DNA from: Miscanthus floridulus
Taxonomy: Eukaryota; Streptophyta; Magnoliopsida; Poales; Poaceae
Direction of reading: 5' to 3'
Length of the DNA stretch: 64,000 nt
Assembly (NCBI RefSeq): GCF_019320115.1
Contig: NC_089584.1
Location: 73,315,533 to 73,379,532 of the forward strand
Positions 10,906-21,910 of this stretch are shown one piece after another. The notes beneath the pieces were generated by a model. That model ran no database searches. It had not been told where the DNA came from and saw only the letters and a list, made by a program, of their open reading frames with translations. Every line of letters begins with the position of its first letter. The first letter of the stretch is position 1. A program made the translations under genes and the position numbers.

Positions 10906-11024
10906 ACCCACGAAACGGCACTATTGTTTTTTCACCTAGAATTTTCTCTTACAAAATTCAGTTAGAATAGTATTTTTTAATTAATTTCAACTAAAATTCA
11001 GCAATCCAAACGAGGTCTCTATGA
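10906..11024. mobile_element. MITE-like sequence just upstream of the sulfotransferase start
   Basis: It begins GGCCCTGTTCGGCTT and ends with CCAAACGAGGTC, containing TTTTCTCTTACAAAATTCAG and AATTTCAACTAAAATTCAG arms. The ends are imperfect inverted repeats and no target duplication was identified. Confidence 0.4.
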
Positions 11025-11939
11025 CAGTAGCAGCAGAGTATATGTATAATAATATAGCGGAAGCATATGCCTTCACTAGCCCTCAAATGAGAGCCTCCGA
11101 TTTGAAGGTTTTCTCTCAGATTTTACCTCTATACTCCAACAATAGCACGTAGAACAGAGTCCTCAAATTCTTTTCTTAGTCACTGACCACTAGGACCCAC
11201 AAGTCATTCTCACTGCTCTTCCTATCTTAGCTATCTCACGCAGGGGAGGGGAGGAGCAGGGACCGATCGTCGGGAGTTGTTGGCCGGCGGAGCAACCTCT
11301 CGTCGGGGCACCATGACCGGCGGAGCGAGTTTGCCGGGGTACAAAAGGAGTTAGGAGGCCGGACGCAGCGATGGGATCCGAATCTAAGGTATGCTCGCAC
11401 ACGTGGAGATCGCGCGAGGCTCCTCCAGCGGCCGCCCATGGCTTCTTCTCGATGGGAGCGAAGAGCGACGAGGAAGACAGAAGCGACGAGGCGGTCGTTC
11501 GCGTCTTCTTCTCGATGGGAGGGAGGAGCGGGGACGCCTAGGTGCCGACTCGATGGCAGCAATCCTTGCGCTGACCCCCTTCTCGCAGAAAAATAATTTC
11601 TTGCCTTCCTCGTCCGCAGTCGATTCTGTTCCGCGTATGGCCCGTTTCCGCATGCATGGCCCACCTGGCCCACCCCCGCATGTGCATTCCCGCTTTTCTG
11701 TTTGGTTGTTTCGCGTGCTCATCCAGAATCAGTAGCTTTGTCCGGAGCTTTGACCAGAAACAGTAGCTCCTAAACCATCCAATATAAAATCAAAAATGTT
11801 ATACAACACACGTGGGTTTTAGCACCAAAAAATACATGATTTTTTTTATCTATGACATCTGGGACCCACATATCATAACAAACACATAAACACATCTACG
11901 ATCTGTGATTTGTCCTTTTATAGAAAAAAAATATTTTTT
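11025..11939. other. Unassigned region with a GC-rich island (11190-11740)
   Basis: Both strands have short open frames in the GC-rich part, but none shows a recognisable domain or a coherent exon chain. GGAGGGGAGGAG purine tracts and two near-identical TTCTTCTCGATGGGAG blocks (about 11445 and 11510) are visible. It may be a gene fragment or a leader sequence. I do not assign a function. Confidence 0.4.
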
Positions 11940-12253
11940 GTGATCTGTGATCATGTGATCTTGTGATTGTGTGGAGGTAGAAGAAGACTGGAGGTAGAAG
12001 AAGGGTGGAGACTATTGGATCTTAATCCTATGGTGCTAAAAAATTCCATGTGTTGAAATTGCATAAAACACACGATTGTACAGTAGACATACTTGTGATC
12101 TGTGATCTTGTGATTTGTGATTGTCTGAAGGTATAAGTAGACTGAGGTCTGGAAGTAGAAGAAAGATAAAGGCTGTTGGATCCTAATCCTATGATGCTAA
12201 AAATTTCATATGTTAGAACTATATAAAACATATGGTTGTGTAGCAGACAGACT
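11940..12253. repeat. Two imperfect direct repeats of about 155 bp
   Basis: Units of about 11940-12093 and 12094-12253 share the order TGTGATCTGTGATC, a GGAGGTAGAAGAAG-like block, TTGGATC(T/C)TAATCCTATG(G/A)TGCTAAAAA, and ATAAAACACA. They differ at many positions, so the duplication is old. Confidence 0.7.
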
Positions 12254-12399
12254 CATATAAAATAATATCCTATGTTTTTAAGTAAAAAAGAGTCATATCT
12301 CCTATACCAAGTATCCTAATTAAAATCAGATTATACCATCATGTTCCTTGCAAATATTTTGAAAACCAATTAACAAGCATTTATCTCATGATGAAAAAT

Positions 12400-13000
12400 C
12401 ATCGAACATCACATTATCACTACACAAATATCGCAGAAAATAGCATAGAATATCATATGTATATGATGCGAACATCATATATCATCAAATGTAAAAAAAT
12501 TTAAAAAATAGTGAAGTAATTAATTATAGTCAAATAAAAAAGAAAAAATACTACCGAACATCATAAATACATCACATTAAGACTACACAAACATCGCTAA
12601 ATATAGCATAAAACATCATACATATACTACATGAACATCACAAATATATTGTAAAACATCACATTAAGAATACACGATCATCGCTAAATATAGCATAGAA
12701 CATCATATGTATACTAGAACATCACATTAAGACTACATAGACGTCGATAAATATAGCATAGAACATCATATGTATACTACGTGAACATCGCAAATATCAT
12801 AAAAATAAAAAAATAAAATTAGTGAAGTAATTAATTAGAGTCAAATAAAAAGAACAAAAAATTCTACCGAACATCAAAAAAAAAGATGTCAAGAACATCG
12901 ATGTATGTTTATTGAACATCATAAAATACATTGTAAAACATTAAATTTCTACTCGCGGACATAAAAAATACATCATAGAAAATTACATGTATACTACATG
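12400..13000. repeat. Decayed higher-order tandem repeat built on GAACATCA
   Basis: The motif AACATC(A/G) recurs many times with companions AGACTACACAAACATCGC, AAATATAGCATA and CATATGTATACTAC. A longer block beginning GTGAAGTAATTAATTA recurs about 310 bp later (about 12513 and 12823), suggesting a two-level repeat. Confidence 0.65.
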
Positions 13001-13020
13001 AACATCGCGTGTATCTGTAA

Positions 13021-13497
13021 ATAAAAACAAGGAAAACATAATATTATAAATAAAAAAAAGAAAAGAAAATTTAAAAAAATAAATACAAAAATAGAAAATG
13101 AAATAATAGAAATTAAAAGTTAAATATTAAAATATAAAAAGATAAGAATACAAAAAAAGAAAAATAAAAAAACTAAATAGAAGCCCAGAAGGAACATAAA
13201 AGAAAAATTAAAAGATAATAAAAATTAATAGAGTAAAATAAAAATAATAAAAGAATAAATAAAACGGAAAGAATGACAAAAGTCGATGAAAAAAGAAAAG
13301 GAAAATAAATGAATGAAAGAAAAGAAAGAAGAAAAGGAAAACATAAAAAAATAAAAATAGAAACAACAAACAAAAAGAATAATAAAAAGACCACCAAAAA
13401 GAAAAAGGAAAAAGAAATGAAAGGAAGAGAGAAAAAGAAAACATAGAATAAAAAAGAAATGAAAATAGAAAAGAAAAAAACATAAAAAGGAAAAACT
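13021..13497. repeat. A/G-biased low-complexity tract of about 480 bp
   Basis: The plus strand is almost entirely A with scattered G and T (runs such as AAAAGAAAAGAAAAT). The Phe/Leu-rich frames on the minus strand are produced by this composition, not by coding. Confidence 0.8.
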
Positions 13498-13644
13498 ACC
13501 GCTCTTTGTCAGCTTAGAGGAAGTGCTCGAGGTCTCGTGAATGCGCGTGGGCCATCCACTCTTTGTGGGCTGCCATCGCGTTAATTAATCTGACGTGCGG
13601 AGGGGGAGGGGTTGGCACGAGGAACCCGCCCGACTGGTGTAGGG

Positions 13645-14634
13645 TTGAGATGGTGACTAGAGGGGGTGAATAATCGTTACTAAAACTTAATTCCATCGGC
13701 TAACCAAAATAAGTGCTGAATTAAAACTATCGGTCTAGCCCATACAACACCCATCTATCTATGTTCTCTAGCACATTGCAAAGATCCTAATAAAGCAACA
13801 AAGGTGTCGGGCTAGCTAGAGCTCACCTAATCAATTCCAGAAGTAAGGTCACATAAATCTAAGCCACTGGTACTTTAACCAATGGGGAGCTCCTACATAT
13901 GCTAGTAAACAAAAGCACAAAGTCATCTAAGCTCACTAGTAATGCTTAATAACAAGACAACCAATACTAAATTAGAGAGCGCAAATACTTAGCTACACAA
14001 ACTAAGCAAAATGACTAACAATGTTACACAAACTAAATTAGTCACGTAAGGAAGCTACTTCTATGCTATACAAGTAAGAAGGTAACTAGTAAGCTATACA
14101 AGCAAACTAATTACAAGAGCAACTACACAAGCACAATGTATATGAAAGTAATTACAAGCTTGTTTAACGAGGATGCAAACCAACGGGAAGAATAAAGTTG
14201 ATACGGTGATTTTTCTCTCGAGGTTTACGTGCTTGCCAACACGCTAGTCTCCGTTGTGTCGACCACTCACTTGATGGTTCGGTGGCTAATTGGCATCACC
14301 CACCAAGCCCGCACGTCGGGCACCATAAGAACCTACCTCTAAAAGTGAGGGTAGCTCAATAATACGCTTTACTAGAGTTACTCTTCATGGCTCCCGTGGG
14401 GCGAGCACAATGCCCCTCACAAAGCTCTTCTCCGGAGCACCGCACAAGCTTTTTGCGGGCTTCGATGGAGACCACCACCAAGCCATCTAGGAGGTGGCAA
14501 CCTCCAAGAGTAACAAGCACCATAAACTTACAACTTGATCACCTAGTGTCACTTGATGCAACCTCATGATACAATCGCACTAGAATCACTCTCTCACATA
14601 ATCGAATGGTCACTATCAAGTATATGTGAGATGA
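13645..14634 (-). mobile_element. Truncated LTR of an older SIRE-type copia element (C)
   Basis: The start (TGAGATGGTGACTAGAGGGGGTGAATAAT) parallels the start of element B's LTR (TGAAAGGATCAAG...GGGGGGGTGAATT). Later blocks also correspond, such as CACCACCAAGCCATCTAGG...AAGAGTAACAAGCAC against B's ACCACCAAGCCGTCTAGG...AAGAGTAACAAGCAC. The similarity is cut at 14634, where element A begins. This is an LTR in the same orientation as B, interrupted by A. Its remainder should lie beyond the nest. Confidence 0.7.
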
Positions 14635-15119
14635 TGAAAGCTCTAGTTTGATTTTGGTAAATTGATAAAACCCTAAGTGCTAACCTAGTTTATTAAGTGA
14701 TCATGAGATAGGTAGCACATTTCAAGTGGTGAAGCAAATAAAGATCATAAAGATGGCAACGCCATGGTGATGATCAAGTGCTTGGACTTGGAAAGAAGAA
14801 AGAGAAAAATAAAAGGCTCAAGACAAAGGTATAAATTGTAGGAGCCATTTTATTTTAGTGATCAAGACACTTAGAGAGTATGATCACATTTAGGTTTAAT
14901 AGCCGTACTATTAAGAGGGGTGAAACTCGTATCGGAATGCAGTTATCAAAGTGCCACTAGATGCTCTAACTCATTGCATATGCATTTAGGATCTAGTGGA
15001 GTGCTAACATCCCTAGAAAATGTTTGTGAAAATATGCTAACACATGTGTACAAGGTGATACACTTGGTGGTTGGCACATTTGAGCAAGGGTGAAGAAGAT
15101 AGAGTTGAAAACGAGTTAG

Positions 15120-15574
15120 TCGCGCTGGTCATAGAGTGACCGGACGTGTCTGGTATGGAGATCGAACACGTCCGGTATGTGGCTTAGGACTGAACTGCAC
15201 AGTGCGACTAGACGCGTCCGGTCGCCACACCGAATGTGTCTAGTATGAATCTTCATGGTCAGTGGTTGGTAGTGCAGTTGATTGGACGCTGGCAGCGTCC
15301 GGTCCGGAGTGACCGAACGCGTCTGGTCGAGCATGGATGCTTACTGGACTCGATCGGACTCGGTGGCTCAGCGTCCGGTCATTTGTAGTTCTGCGTCTGG
15401 TTGGAGCGTCCGATCGCATGAACGTGTGGGCTGCAACGGCTACCTTGTCTTGAACTAGACATGTGGTGGTCTGGGAGTGACCGGACGCGTCCGGTCAACC
15501 TACCGGACACGTTCGGTATTCACGAACGGAGCGTCTGGTGCTGCGTCCGGTCGATTGGACCGGAGCGTCCGGTC
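15120..15574. promoter_or_regulatory. GACCGGACGCGTCCGGTC palindrome array in the U3 of element A
   Basis: About a dozen full or half copies of the palindrome occur, one perfect at 15479-15496, many decayed by C-to-T or G-to-A changes (e.g. ACGTGTCTGGT, ACGCGTCTGGTC). The array ends 54 bp before the TATA-like box. Its position in U3 suggests an enhancer or silencing target; the function is inferred. Confidence 0.55.
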
Positions 15575-15628
15575 ACCCCGCGCTGTACCCAGTGAAGGGG
15601 TACAACGGCTCTATTTCGTGGGGGCTTC

Positions 15629-15635
15629 TATTTAA
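15629..15635 (+). promoter_or_regulatory. TATA-like box of the element A LTR
   Basis: TATTTAA in the context GGGGCTTCTATTTAACCCC lies downstream of the palindrome array and about 900 bp before the LTR end, where an LTR promoter is expected. It is weaker than the TATAAATA of element B. Confidence 0.5.
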
Positions 15636-16542
15636 CCCCATGGCCAGTTGAAGCTCACACCTTTGGCCATTTTCATTGACATAGCAACCTTGTGAGCTTA
15701 GCCAAAGCCCTTCCACTCATCTCCATCATTGATTTATCATCTTTGTGAGATTGGGAGAGAATCCAAATGCATTGCTTGAGTGTTTGCATCTAGAGGCACT
15801 TGGTGTTCATGTTTCGCTGTGTATTTCGCTTGTTACTCTTGGTGGTTGCCGCCACATAGACGACTTGGAGCAGCGAGGATCATTGAGCGGAGGGTGGTGA
15901 TTGTCTCCGGCTTCGATTGTGGTGATTGTGAGGGGTTCTTGACCTTTCTCTGGTAGAGAGCCAAAAGGTACTCTAGTAGATTGCTCGTGGTTTGTGTGAT
16001 CCTCATCTTGTGTTGGTTGTGCGGCACCCTATTGAGGGTTTGGCGTGTGAAGCCAATTAGCGCGTGAACCTCTAAGTGAGTGAATCGCCATAACGAGGAC
16101 TAGCTTGCCGGCAAGCAAGTGAACCTCGGTAAAAATCATTGTGTTCATCATTGATTCTGAGGTGATTAGTCTTCATTGTTATTCATCCTTGTGATTGATT
16201 GATTTCTTCATCTACATGGCGGTATAACCTTCTTGATCACTCTCTTTATTTTACCACAAACTAGTTAACAAGTTTTTTAGTGTAGCTAGTTGTGAGAGCT
16301 TACTTGTTTGGTTGGTGTGGCTCTTTAGTTAGCCTTTGAGAGCACACTAACATAAGGTAGTGTCATAGTTATTGTGTGAATAAATACTATCTAAACTAGA
16401 ATTGTGATAGGTGGCTTGCATTTTGAGTAGGCTAGCGCAACACTTGCTTCGCATCATAATTATCTAATCATTTTGTTAAGTGTTGTTGTAGAAATTTTTA
16501 TTAGGCTATTCACCCCCCTTCTAGCCATTAGGACCTTTCAAG

Positions 16543-16555
16543 TGGTATCGGAGCC
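16543..16555 (+). other. Primer binding site of element A (initiator tRNA-Met type)
   Basis: TGGTATCGGAGCC begins two bases after the LTR end. It matches the TGGTATCAGAGC complement of initiator tRNA-Met used by most copia elements, with one change. Confidence 0.85.
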
Positions 16556-16609
16556 GAGGTCATCGTTATTTGAGGCTTAACAACCTTCGGTGTTAAAATA
16601 GCTTAAATC

Positions 16610-18685
16610 AACAATACCAAGAAGCCATCCTAATTTGATAGCTCAAATTATTCTTATTGGAAGTCAAAGATGACCACACATATCAAGTCAATTAATAGAA
16701 AGGTGTGAAAGGTGGTAAAAACCAAAATTGAGATTGAGGATCCAAAAAATCCCACTGCGACCGAAGAAGTGCTTCTCCAAAATAATGACATTGCTCTAAG
16801 TGCCATTCATGATGTAATTGATGTGAGAACATTTGAGTAAATCAAGAATATTGAGATGGCTCATGAAGCTTGGAAGAAATTAGAATAATCATTTGAGGGC
16901 ACTCAAGCCGTAAAGGGTGCAAAGGCATATATTCTTAAAGAGAAGTTTGCAAGCTTCAAGATGAAGGAAGATGAGAGTATGCCAGACATGTTCCATCGGA
17001 TGGAAGTGATTGTCAATGATCTCAAAGCACTTGGTGAGAAGATAGAGGACAAGGACTTCTCCAATAAGTTCTTGAGATATTTGCCCGCAAGATTTGGCAT
17101 GTTGGTCACATTACTAGTGAGGACCGGTTTGAACACAATGACACCAAATCAAATCTTGGGAGATATCATGACCGATGATGCTTATAGAGATGATGATGAG
17201 AAGGAAGAAAAGAGGAAAAAGAAAGATGAGAAGAAGGATGACAACAAGAAGAGTGTGGCATTCAAGGCCACATCATCCAAGGGTAAAGCTAAACAAGAAA
17301 CATTAAATGAAGAGGATGATTCATGGGATGATGATGATGATGATGAGAAGATGGCTCTCTTTGTCAAAAGATTTGGCAAGTTCATGGTGAAGAAGGGCTA
17401 CCGTGTAAGAAGAAAGAAATCTTCATCCAAGAACAAAGAAGAGTCAAGAAGGTGCTTCAAGTGTGGAAGCAAAGATCATCTTGTCACCCAATGCCCATAC
17501 AATAGCGACAATGATGATTACAATAAGAAGAACTAGAAGAAGGACAAAAAGGAAAAGAAAGAGAAGAATGATAAGATGGCCTTCAAGAAGAAGAAGGGTG
17601 GTTCATATGTAGTCACTTGGGATAGTGATGCTTCATCAAGTGATGATGATGATGATAGTGATGACAACAAAATCACCAAGAAGAAGGTTCTTGCAAGTAT
17701 TGCTATAAATGAGAAGCCTTCTCTCTTCGAATCTTCATCATGCTTCATGGCTAAGGCCACTAAGGTACAATCTTGTGATGATGGAAGTGATGAAGAATAT
17801 GATGATGATAATGAACATGAAAATGAAAATGATAGTGATAGTGATAATGATGAACCAACTAAGGATGAATTATTTGACATGCTAGAAAATGCTAAAGAAC
17901 ACTTTGACATTAAGAGAAGGGAATGCAAGAGCTTGAATAAGGAGGTAAAGGCCCTTAAGCAAGCCCTTGATGAGCTCAAAGCAACTCATGAGAAGCTAGA
18001 GGAAGCCCATGAAAAGCTTGGCAAGGCTCACAAAAAGCTTGAAAAGGCACATTCCACTTTGCTTAATGAACAAGATAAAAAGAAGCATGTTGAAACTTGT
18101 GATGTAGGTGTAACTTGTGATTTAATTAATACATCACTATCTATACCTATCATTATTGCTCCTACTAATCCTTCTTGTAGTACATCTACTTCCACCTCAT
18201 CTAGTAGTGATGGTCTCACTTGTGATGCCTCACTAATGGTTGAGAATGAGAACCTCAAGAAGGAGGTCACTAAGCTCACTCACACTTTGGCTAAGGCCTA
18301 TGGTGGTGAGGACCGCTTGCTTATGTGCTTGGGTAGCCAAAGAGCTTCTCTCTATAAAGAGGGATTGGGATATACCCCCAAGAAAGGTAAGGCGGCCTTT
18401 GCTCCTCACAAGACTAGTTTTGTGAAGAACAATGGTCGGTTTTGCACTAGTTGTAAGCAAGTTGGTTATAAAGAGCAAGAGTGCAAAAACAAGAGCAAAA
18501 ATGCTAATGTATCCTCTCTTAAGCTTGATTCATGCTATATGCTTACTAAGGGTACAAATGATGTGAAGGCTAAATTCATTGGTAAACCATGGATGGGCTT
18601 AAAGAAGAAAGTAATTTGGGTACCAAAGAGCTTAGTGACTAATCTTCAAGGACCCAAGCAAGTTTGGGTACCCAAAAAGAATTGA
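16610..18685 (+). pseudogene. gag: Element A gag (capsid and nucleocapsid), five internal nonsense codons
   Basis: The reading frame holds the copia gag helices (AHEAWKKLE, AVKGAKAYILKEKFASFKMK, MFHRMEVIVNDLKALGE, FSNKFLRYLPARF), an acidic/lysine-rich linker and a CCHC zinc knuckle CFKCGSKDHLVTQC near 17455. A long acidic and coiled-coil C-terminal extension (LEEAHEKLGKAHKKLEKAH) follows, with a second Cys cluster (CTSCKQVGYKEQEC) near 18455, typical of SIRE-type gag. Gag packages the RNA in cytoplasmic particles. In-frame stops lie at 16631, 16706, 16838, 16886 and 17534. The frame ends at TGA 18683-18685. The true start codon is uncertain; the first clear ATG is 16670. Confidence 0.85.
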
Positions 18686-18698
18686 TCTTCTTTTGTAG

Positions 18699-21600
18699 GT
18701 AAATTATAAAGCTAGAGGAAGGCATTAGGTTCTTGATAGTGGGTGCACTCAACACATGACCGGTGATGCAAGAATGTTCAACTCAATCAACACCAATGGC
18801 AATAATGGTTATGATAGTATCATATTTGGTGACAATGACAAAGGCAAGGTCAAAGGGCTTGGTAAGATTACAATATCCAATGACATGAGCATATCTAATG
18901 TGTTGCTAGTAGAGAGCTTGAATTTCAATTTGCTATCCATGGCTCAATTGTGTGATCTTGGATTCAAATGCATATTTAGGGTAGATGATGTAGAAATTAT
19001 AAGTGTAGATGGCCCTAATTTGATCTTCAAAGGCTTTAGATATGAGAATCTATACTTGGTTGATTTCAATGCTAGTGAAGCTATATTGTCCACATGCTTG
19101 TTCACTAAGTCTAGCATGGGTTGGTTATGGCATAGAAGGCTTGGTCATGTTGGAATGAAATAATTGAATAGATTGGTTAAGTATGACTTAGTTAAAGGCT
19201 TAAAAGATGTTGTGTTTGAGAAGGATAAACTTTGTAGCTCTTGTCAAGCTGGCAAACAAGTTGGAAACACCCATCCTAAGAAAAGCATGATGAGCACTAG
19301 TAAAATATTTGAGTTATTGCACATGGACTTGTTTGGACCAACACAATACACTAGCATTGATGGAAATAAATATGGTTTTGTGATAATGGATGATTACACT
19401 AGATACACATAGGCATTCTTTCTAGTAGACAAAAGTGATGTGTTTGCAACATTCAAATTATTTGTCAAGGGCATTCATAATGAGTTTGAAACAACCATCA
19501 AGCGAGTTAGAAGTGACAATGGTAGTGAGTTCAAGAACACTAAAATTGATGAGTTATGTGATAAATTTGGAATTAGACATCAATTCTCGGTCAAGTATAC
19601 TCCACAATCAAATGGCCTTATTGAGAGGAAGAATAGAACACTCATTGATATGGCAAGGTCTATGCTTAGTGAGTACAATGTGAGTCAATCCTTTTGGGCC
19701 AAAGCTATCAACATGGCTTGCTATTGTAGCAACCGCCTCTATTGTCACTCATTGAAAGAGAAGACACTATATGAGCTCTTGAATGGTAGAAAGCCCAGCA
19801 TTGCATATTTTCGGGTTTTTGGTTGCAAATGCTATATCTTGAAGAAAGGCATTAGATTGGGTAAGTTTTACAAGAAATGTGATGAAGGATTCCTACTTGG
19901 TTACTCCACTACAAGCAAAGCATATAGAGTTTGGAATTTGGATAGTGGTACTCTTAAGGAAGTTCATGATGTTGAATTTGATGAAACCAAGGGTTCACAA
20001 GAAGAGAATGAGAACTTGGAAGATGTTAAAGGCATTCAACTTTCAAATGCCAAGAAGAACATGGATGTTGGTGAATTGAGGTCTAGGCAAGTGAATGATG
20101 ATGAAGATGATCAAGAGCAAGTGCTCTCCAACTCAAATGTGAAAGATGATACAAATCAAGCTAGTGCAAGTGGTTCTCATGATAATGAACAAGATCAAGT
20201 GGCTAGTACATCATCTCAACCCAATGATCAAGTAAGTGCAAGCAATCAAGTTCCAATAATCCAACCAACCAATATTGCAAGAGATCATCCATTGGACATT
20301 ATCATTGGTGATATTTCAAGAGGTATACCAACAAGATCAAGATTAGCATCATTTTGTGAACACTTCTCATTTGTGTCATCCATTGAACCAAAGAAGATAG
20401 ATGAAACATTAAAGGATGTTGATTGGGTGAATGCTATGCATGAAGAATTGAATAACTTCACAAGAAATCAAGTATGAGAATTAGTAGAGAGACCAAAGGA
20501 ACACAATTTGATTAGAACCAAATGGGTCTTTAGAATAAGCAAGATCAAGATGAGATAGTAGTAAGGAACAAAGCAAGATTGGTAGCACAAGGCTATACAC
20601 AAGTTGAAGGTCTTGACTTTGGAGAAACATATGCCCCGGTTGCTAGATTAGAAGCAATAAGAATCTTGCTAGCTTATGCTTGTGCCTACAACATCAAGCT
20701 CTATCAAATGGATGTTAAGAGTGCATTTCTCAATGGTTACATCAATGAAGAAGTATATGTTGAGCAACCTCCTAGTTTTGAAGATGATAAGAAGCCCGAC
20801 CATGTGTACAAGTTGAAGAAGGCATTGTATGGATTGAAACAAGCACCTAGAGCATGGTATGAGAGATTAAGGGACTTCCTCCTCTCTAAAGGGTTTATGA
20901 TGGGCAAGGTTGACACCACTCTTTTCATCAAGAAGATTGGAAAAGATCTATTTGTATTGCAAATCTATGTTGATGATATTATATTTGGATCAACCAATCA
21001 AGACTTTTGTGATGAATTTGGAAAGATGATGGCTAATGAGTTTGAGATGTCCATGATTGGAGAGTTAAGTTACTTCCTTGGTCTTCAAATCAAGCAATTG
21101 AAGAATGGTACATTTGTAAGTCAAGGCAAGTACATCAAGGACATGATCAAGAAGTTTGGCATGAATGATAGCAAAGCCATTAGTACACCAATAGGAACCA
21201 ATGGCAACTTAGATAGTGATGCAAGTGGCAACATGGTGAATCAAAAATTATATCGGTCTATGATTGGAAGCCTACTCTATGTGACCGCATCAAGGCTGGA
21301 TGTTATGTTTAGTGTATGCATGTGTGCAAGATTTCAAGCCTCACCAAGAAAAAGTCATTTGAAGGCCATAAAGAGGATATTGAGGTACTTAAAGCATACA
21401 CCAAATGTTGGTTTGTGGTATCCCAAAGGAGAGCTAGTTGGTTACTCCGACTCAGATTATGCAGGATGCAAGATTGAAAGGAAGAGCACCTCGGGCACAT
21501 GTCAATTGTTGGGAAGATCACTTATTTCATGGTCATCAAAGAAGCAAAATAGTGTTGCATTATCAACCGCCGAAGCCGAATACATATCCGCCGGTAGTTG

Positions 21601-21910
21601 TTGTGCACAAGTACTTTGGATGAAGGCCACTTTGAGTGACTTTGGAATCAAGTTCAAGAAAGTGCCATTGCTATGTGACAATGAGAGTGCAATCAAGCTA
21701 ACCAATAATCTGGTTCAATATGCAAGAACTAAGCACATTGATGTCCGCCATCATTTCATAAGAGATCACCAACAAAAAGGGGACATTTGCATTGAGAGTG
21801 TAGGCACCGAAGATCAACTTGTCGATATATTCACCAAGCCATTGGATGAGAAAATGTTTTGCAAGCTAAGGAATGAGTTGAACATATTAGATTTCTCAAA
21901 TATGTGTTGA
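18699..21910 (+). pseudogene. pol: Element A pol: protease, integrase, RT, RNase H with four stops and a frameshift
   Basis: It lies in the +1 frame relative to gag. The protease site is VLDSGCTQHMTG (about 18729). Integrase has HRRLGH and CSSC zinc ligands, then MDLFGP, SDNGSEF and the NGLIERKNRT glutamate. RT has [11 protein letters not shown] and YVDDIIFGS. RNase H has [15 protein letters not shown] and [10 protein letters not shown]. In-frame stops lie at 18726, 19161, 19410 and 20475. A 1-bp deletion near 20534 shifts the frame before RT; the last 443 codons (20579-21910) are open. Enzymes of this kind copy the RNA to cDNA and insert it in the nucleus, but this copy cannot encode an unbroken polyprotein. 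Confidence 0.9.

Larger units (their letters stand above)
14635..16540 (+). repeat. 5' LTR of element A (1906 bp)
   Basis: It starts TGAAAG and ends CTTTCA. The start is confirmed by identity with 23073-23158 after the PPT, and the end by the adjoining PBS. U3 contains a palindrome array (15120-15574) and a TATA-like TATTTAA at 15629-15635, so transcription would begin about 30 bp further on. Confidence 0.9.

Noticed and set aside
13173..13483. Phe/Leu-rich open frames resembling membrane proteins
   Set aside because: They arise from the complement of an A/G-biased low-complexity tract, with no conserved motif.
17182..17979. Ser-rich open frames antisense to element A gag
   Set aside because: Mirror images of the GAT/GAA-rich acidic coding sequence on the plus strand.
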